Source of the DNA: an uncultured Armatimonadota bacterium
GTDB taxonomy: Bacteria; Armatimonadota; Armatimonadia; Armatimonadales; Armatimonadaceae
Direction: 5' to 3'
DNA length: 6,933 bases
NCBI GenBank assembly: GCA_903924445.1
Contig: CAIYBQ010000285.1
Span: 1 to 6,933, forward strand
Shown: piece by piece, positions 6,398 to 6,933 of the stretch
Position numbering within the stretch: the stretch's first letter is position 1
How the letters are laid out: every line of letters begins with the position of its first letter
The notes under the pieces: generated by a model
Seen by the model: only the letters and a program-made list of their open reading frames with translations
Told to the model about the DNA's origin: nothing
The model's database searches: none
Made by a program: the position numbers and the translations under genes

Positions 6398-6933
6398 TTG
6401 GCAAATAGCAGCGTAAAGGCGAAAGCCATCCATAGTGGATGGTGGATCAAACCGGGCATCGCCCTCCTCTCAGGCGCACTCATGTGGTGCGCCTTTTCGC
6501 CTTTAAACATCTGGCCACTGGCATGGGTCGCGCCGGGAATCCTGATGTGGTTGATTGCGCACAGCAAGCGTGCCCGGTCGGCGATGCTGTATGCCGCGCA
6601 CCATGCGGCAGCGTTATACGGCATCGGGGTCGAGTGGATGCGCGCCATCGATGATGGCCCCTACATCGGCTTAGTCATCCTCGAGACGATTCTGTTTGGC
6701 ATTTTCGGATTGATTACCGGTGCGGTTTTGCCGAAAGTCGGTAATCGCTATCGGCCGTTGATGTTTGCTGCTGCATGGGTCTGCTTTGAGTGGGCACGCT
6801 CCACGGGCACATATGCATTTCCATGGTTTTTGACATCTACGGTGTTCAGTCACCCGATGGCGTTGCCGTGGCTGCAGGCCGCGGAGGTGATGGGCGCTTG
6901 GGGTGTGAGCGCGAGTGCGGTGTTTATCAGTGG
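6398..6933 (+). CDS. lnt: Apolipoprotein N-acyltransferase, N-terminal part, cut by window edge
   Basis: Lnt attaches the third acyl chain to the N-terminal cysteine of lipoproteins in the inner membrane, the last step of lipoprotein maturation in diderms (and in some Actinobacteria). The visible 178 residues are the membrane domain: FSPLNIWPLAWVAPGIL (33-49), a GIGVEWMR segment (75-82), AAAWVCFEWARSTGTYAFPWF (124-144) with the family E-x-x-R and PW pattern, and HPMALPWLQAAEVMGAWGVS (152-171). The catalytic nitrilase domain (Glu-Lys-Cys) would lie beyond the window, so activity cannot be confirmed. TTG 6398 is the only start candidate upstream of the first helix: the frame is closed by the M42 TAG at 6392-6394, and the next ATG at 6482 would remove most of the first membrane segment. 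Some Actinobacteria fuse Lnt to a polyprenol-mannose synthase; nothing here tests that. Confidence 0.88.
   Translation, partial: MANSSVKAKAIHSGWWIKPGIALLSGALMWCAFSPLNIWPLAWVAPGILMWLIAHSKRARSAMLYAAHHAAALYGIGVEWMRAIDDGPYIGLVILETILFGIFGLITGAVLPKVGNRYRPLMFAAAWVCFEWARSTGTYAFPWFLTSTVFSHPMALPWLQAAEVMGAWGVSASAVFIS

Noticed and set aside
5312..6433. A 373-codon open frame on the minus strand covering the whole M42 gene.
   Set aside because: Its codons are exact reverse complements of the M42 codons, so it stays open simply because M42 avoids TTA, CTA and TCA codons. The M42 protein has every family ligand; the antisense product has no recognisable motif.
1..6933. Search for mobile elements, CRISPR repeats, tRNA/rRNA genes, toxin-antitoxin or defence genes.
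   Set aside because: None seen. All six genes are recognisable housekeeping, peptidase or transport families with short ordinary gaps, so no undescribed multi-gene system can be supported here.

Overview
This is an ordinary chromosomal stretch of a moderately GC-rich bacterium (roughly 55-60% GC by eye, not counted) with six protein genes and very short intergenic gaps. One gene points left and runs off the left edge; the other five point right and the last runs off the right edge. No rRNA, tRNA, CRISPR array, insertion sequence or prophage gene was seen, and no gene set resembles a new defence or biosynthetic system. An lnt gene (apolipoprotein N-acyltransferase) suggests a diderm, although Actinobacteria also carry it. 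Four of the six genes lack a Shine-Dalgarno sequence and instead have a TANNNT -10 box 7-9 bases before the start codon. That is the leaderless architecture known from Deinococcota and Actinobacteria. I lean towards a Deinococcota- or Armatimonadota-like lineage but cannot fix the phylum from sequence alone.

Layout: 1-1039 (minus) is the N-terminal 346 residues of a CCA tRNA nucleotidyltransferase with an HD domain. A 73-bp divergent promoter region follows. 1113-2447 is a 12-TM-type MFS exporter (EntS / MFS_3-like). 2481-3116 is a HAD-IA phosphatase or phosphoglucomutase-like enzyme. 3199-5241 is oligopeptidase B, an S9A serine peptidase whose residue numbering coincides with that of the E. 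coli enzyme at the catalytic triad. 5327-6394 is an M42 metallo-aminopeptidase with all metal ligands present. 6398-6933 is the membrane-embedded N-terminal part of Lnt, starting at TTG three bases after the M42 stop.

The genes form no single pathway. Oligopeptidase B and the M42 aminopeptidase are neighbours and could act in sequence in cytosolic peptide turnover: the endopeptidase cuts oligopeptides and the aminopeptidase trims the fragments. M42 and lnt look co-transcribed and translationally coupled. MFS, HAD and oligopeptidase B each appear to have their own leaderless promoter, so most genes here are probably transcribed separately despite sharing direction.

The most useful second looks are the leaderless promoter series, a perfect 7-bp inverted repeat overlapping the proposed oligopeptidase B promoter, and the loss in that enzyme of most of the acidic residues that set basic-residue specificity in the enterobacterial enzyme.
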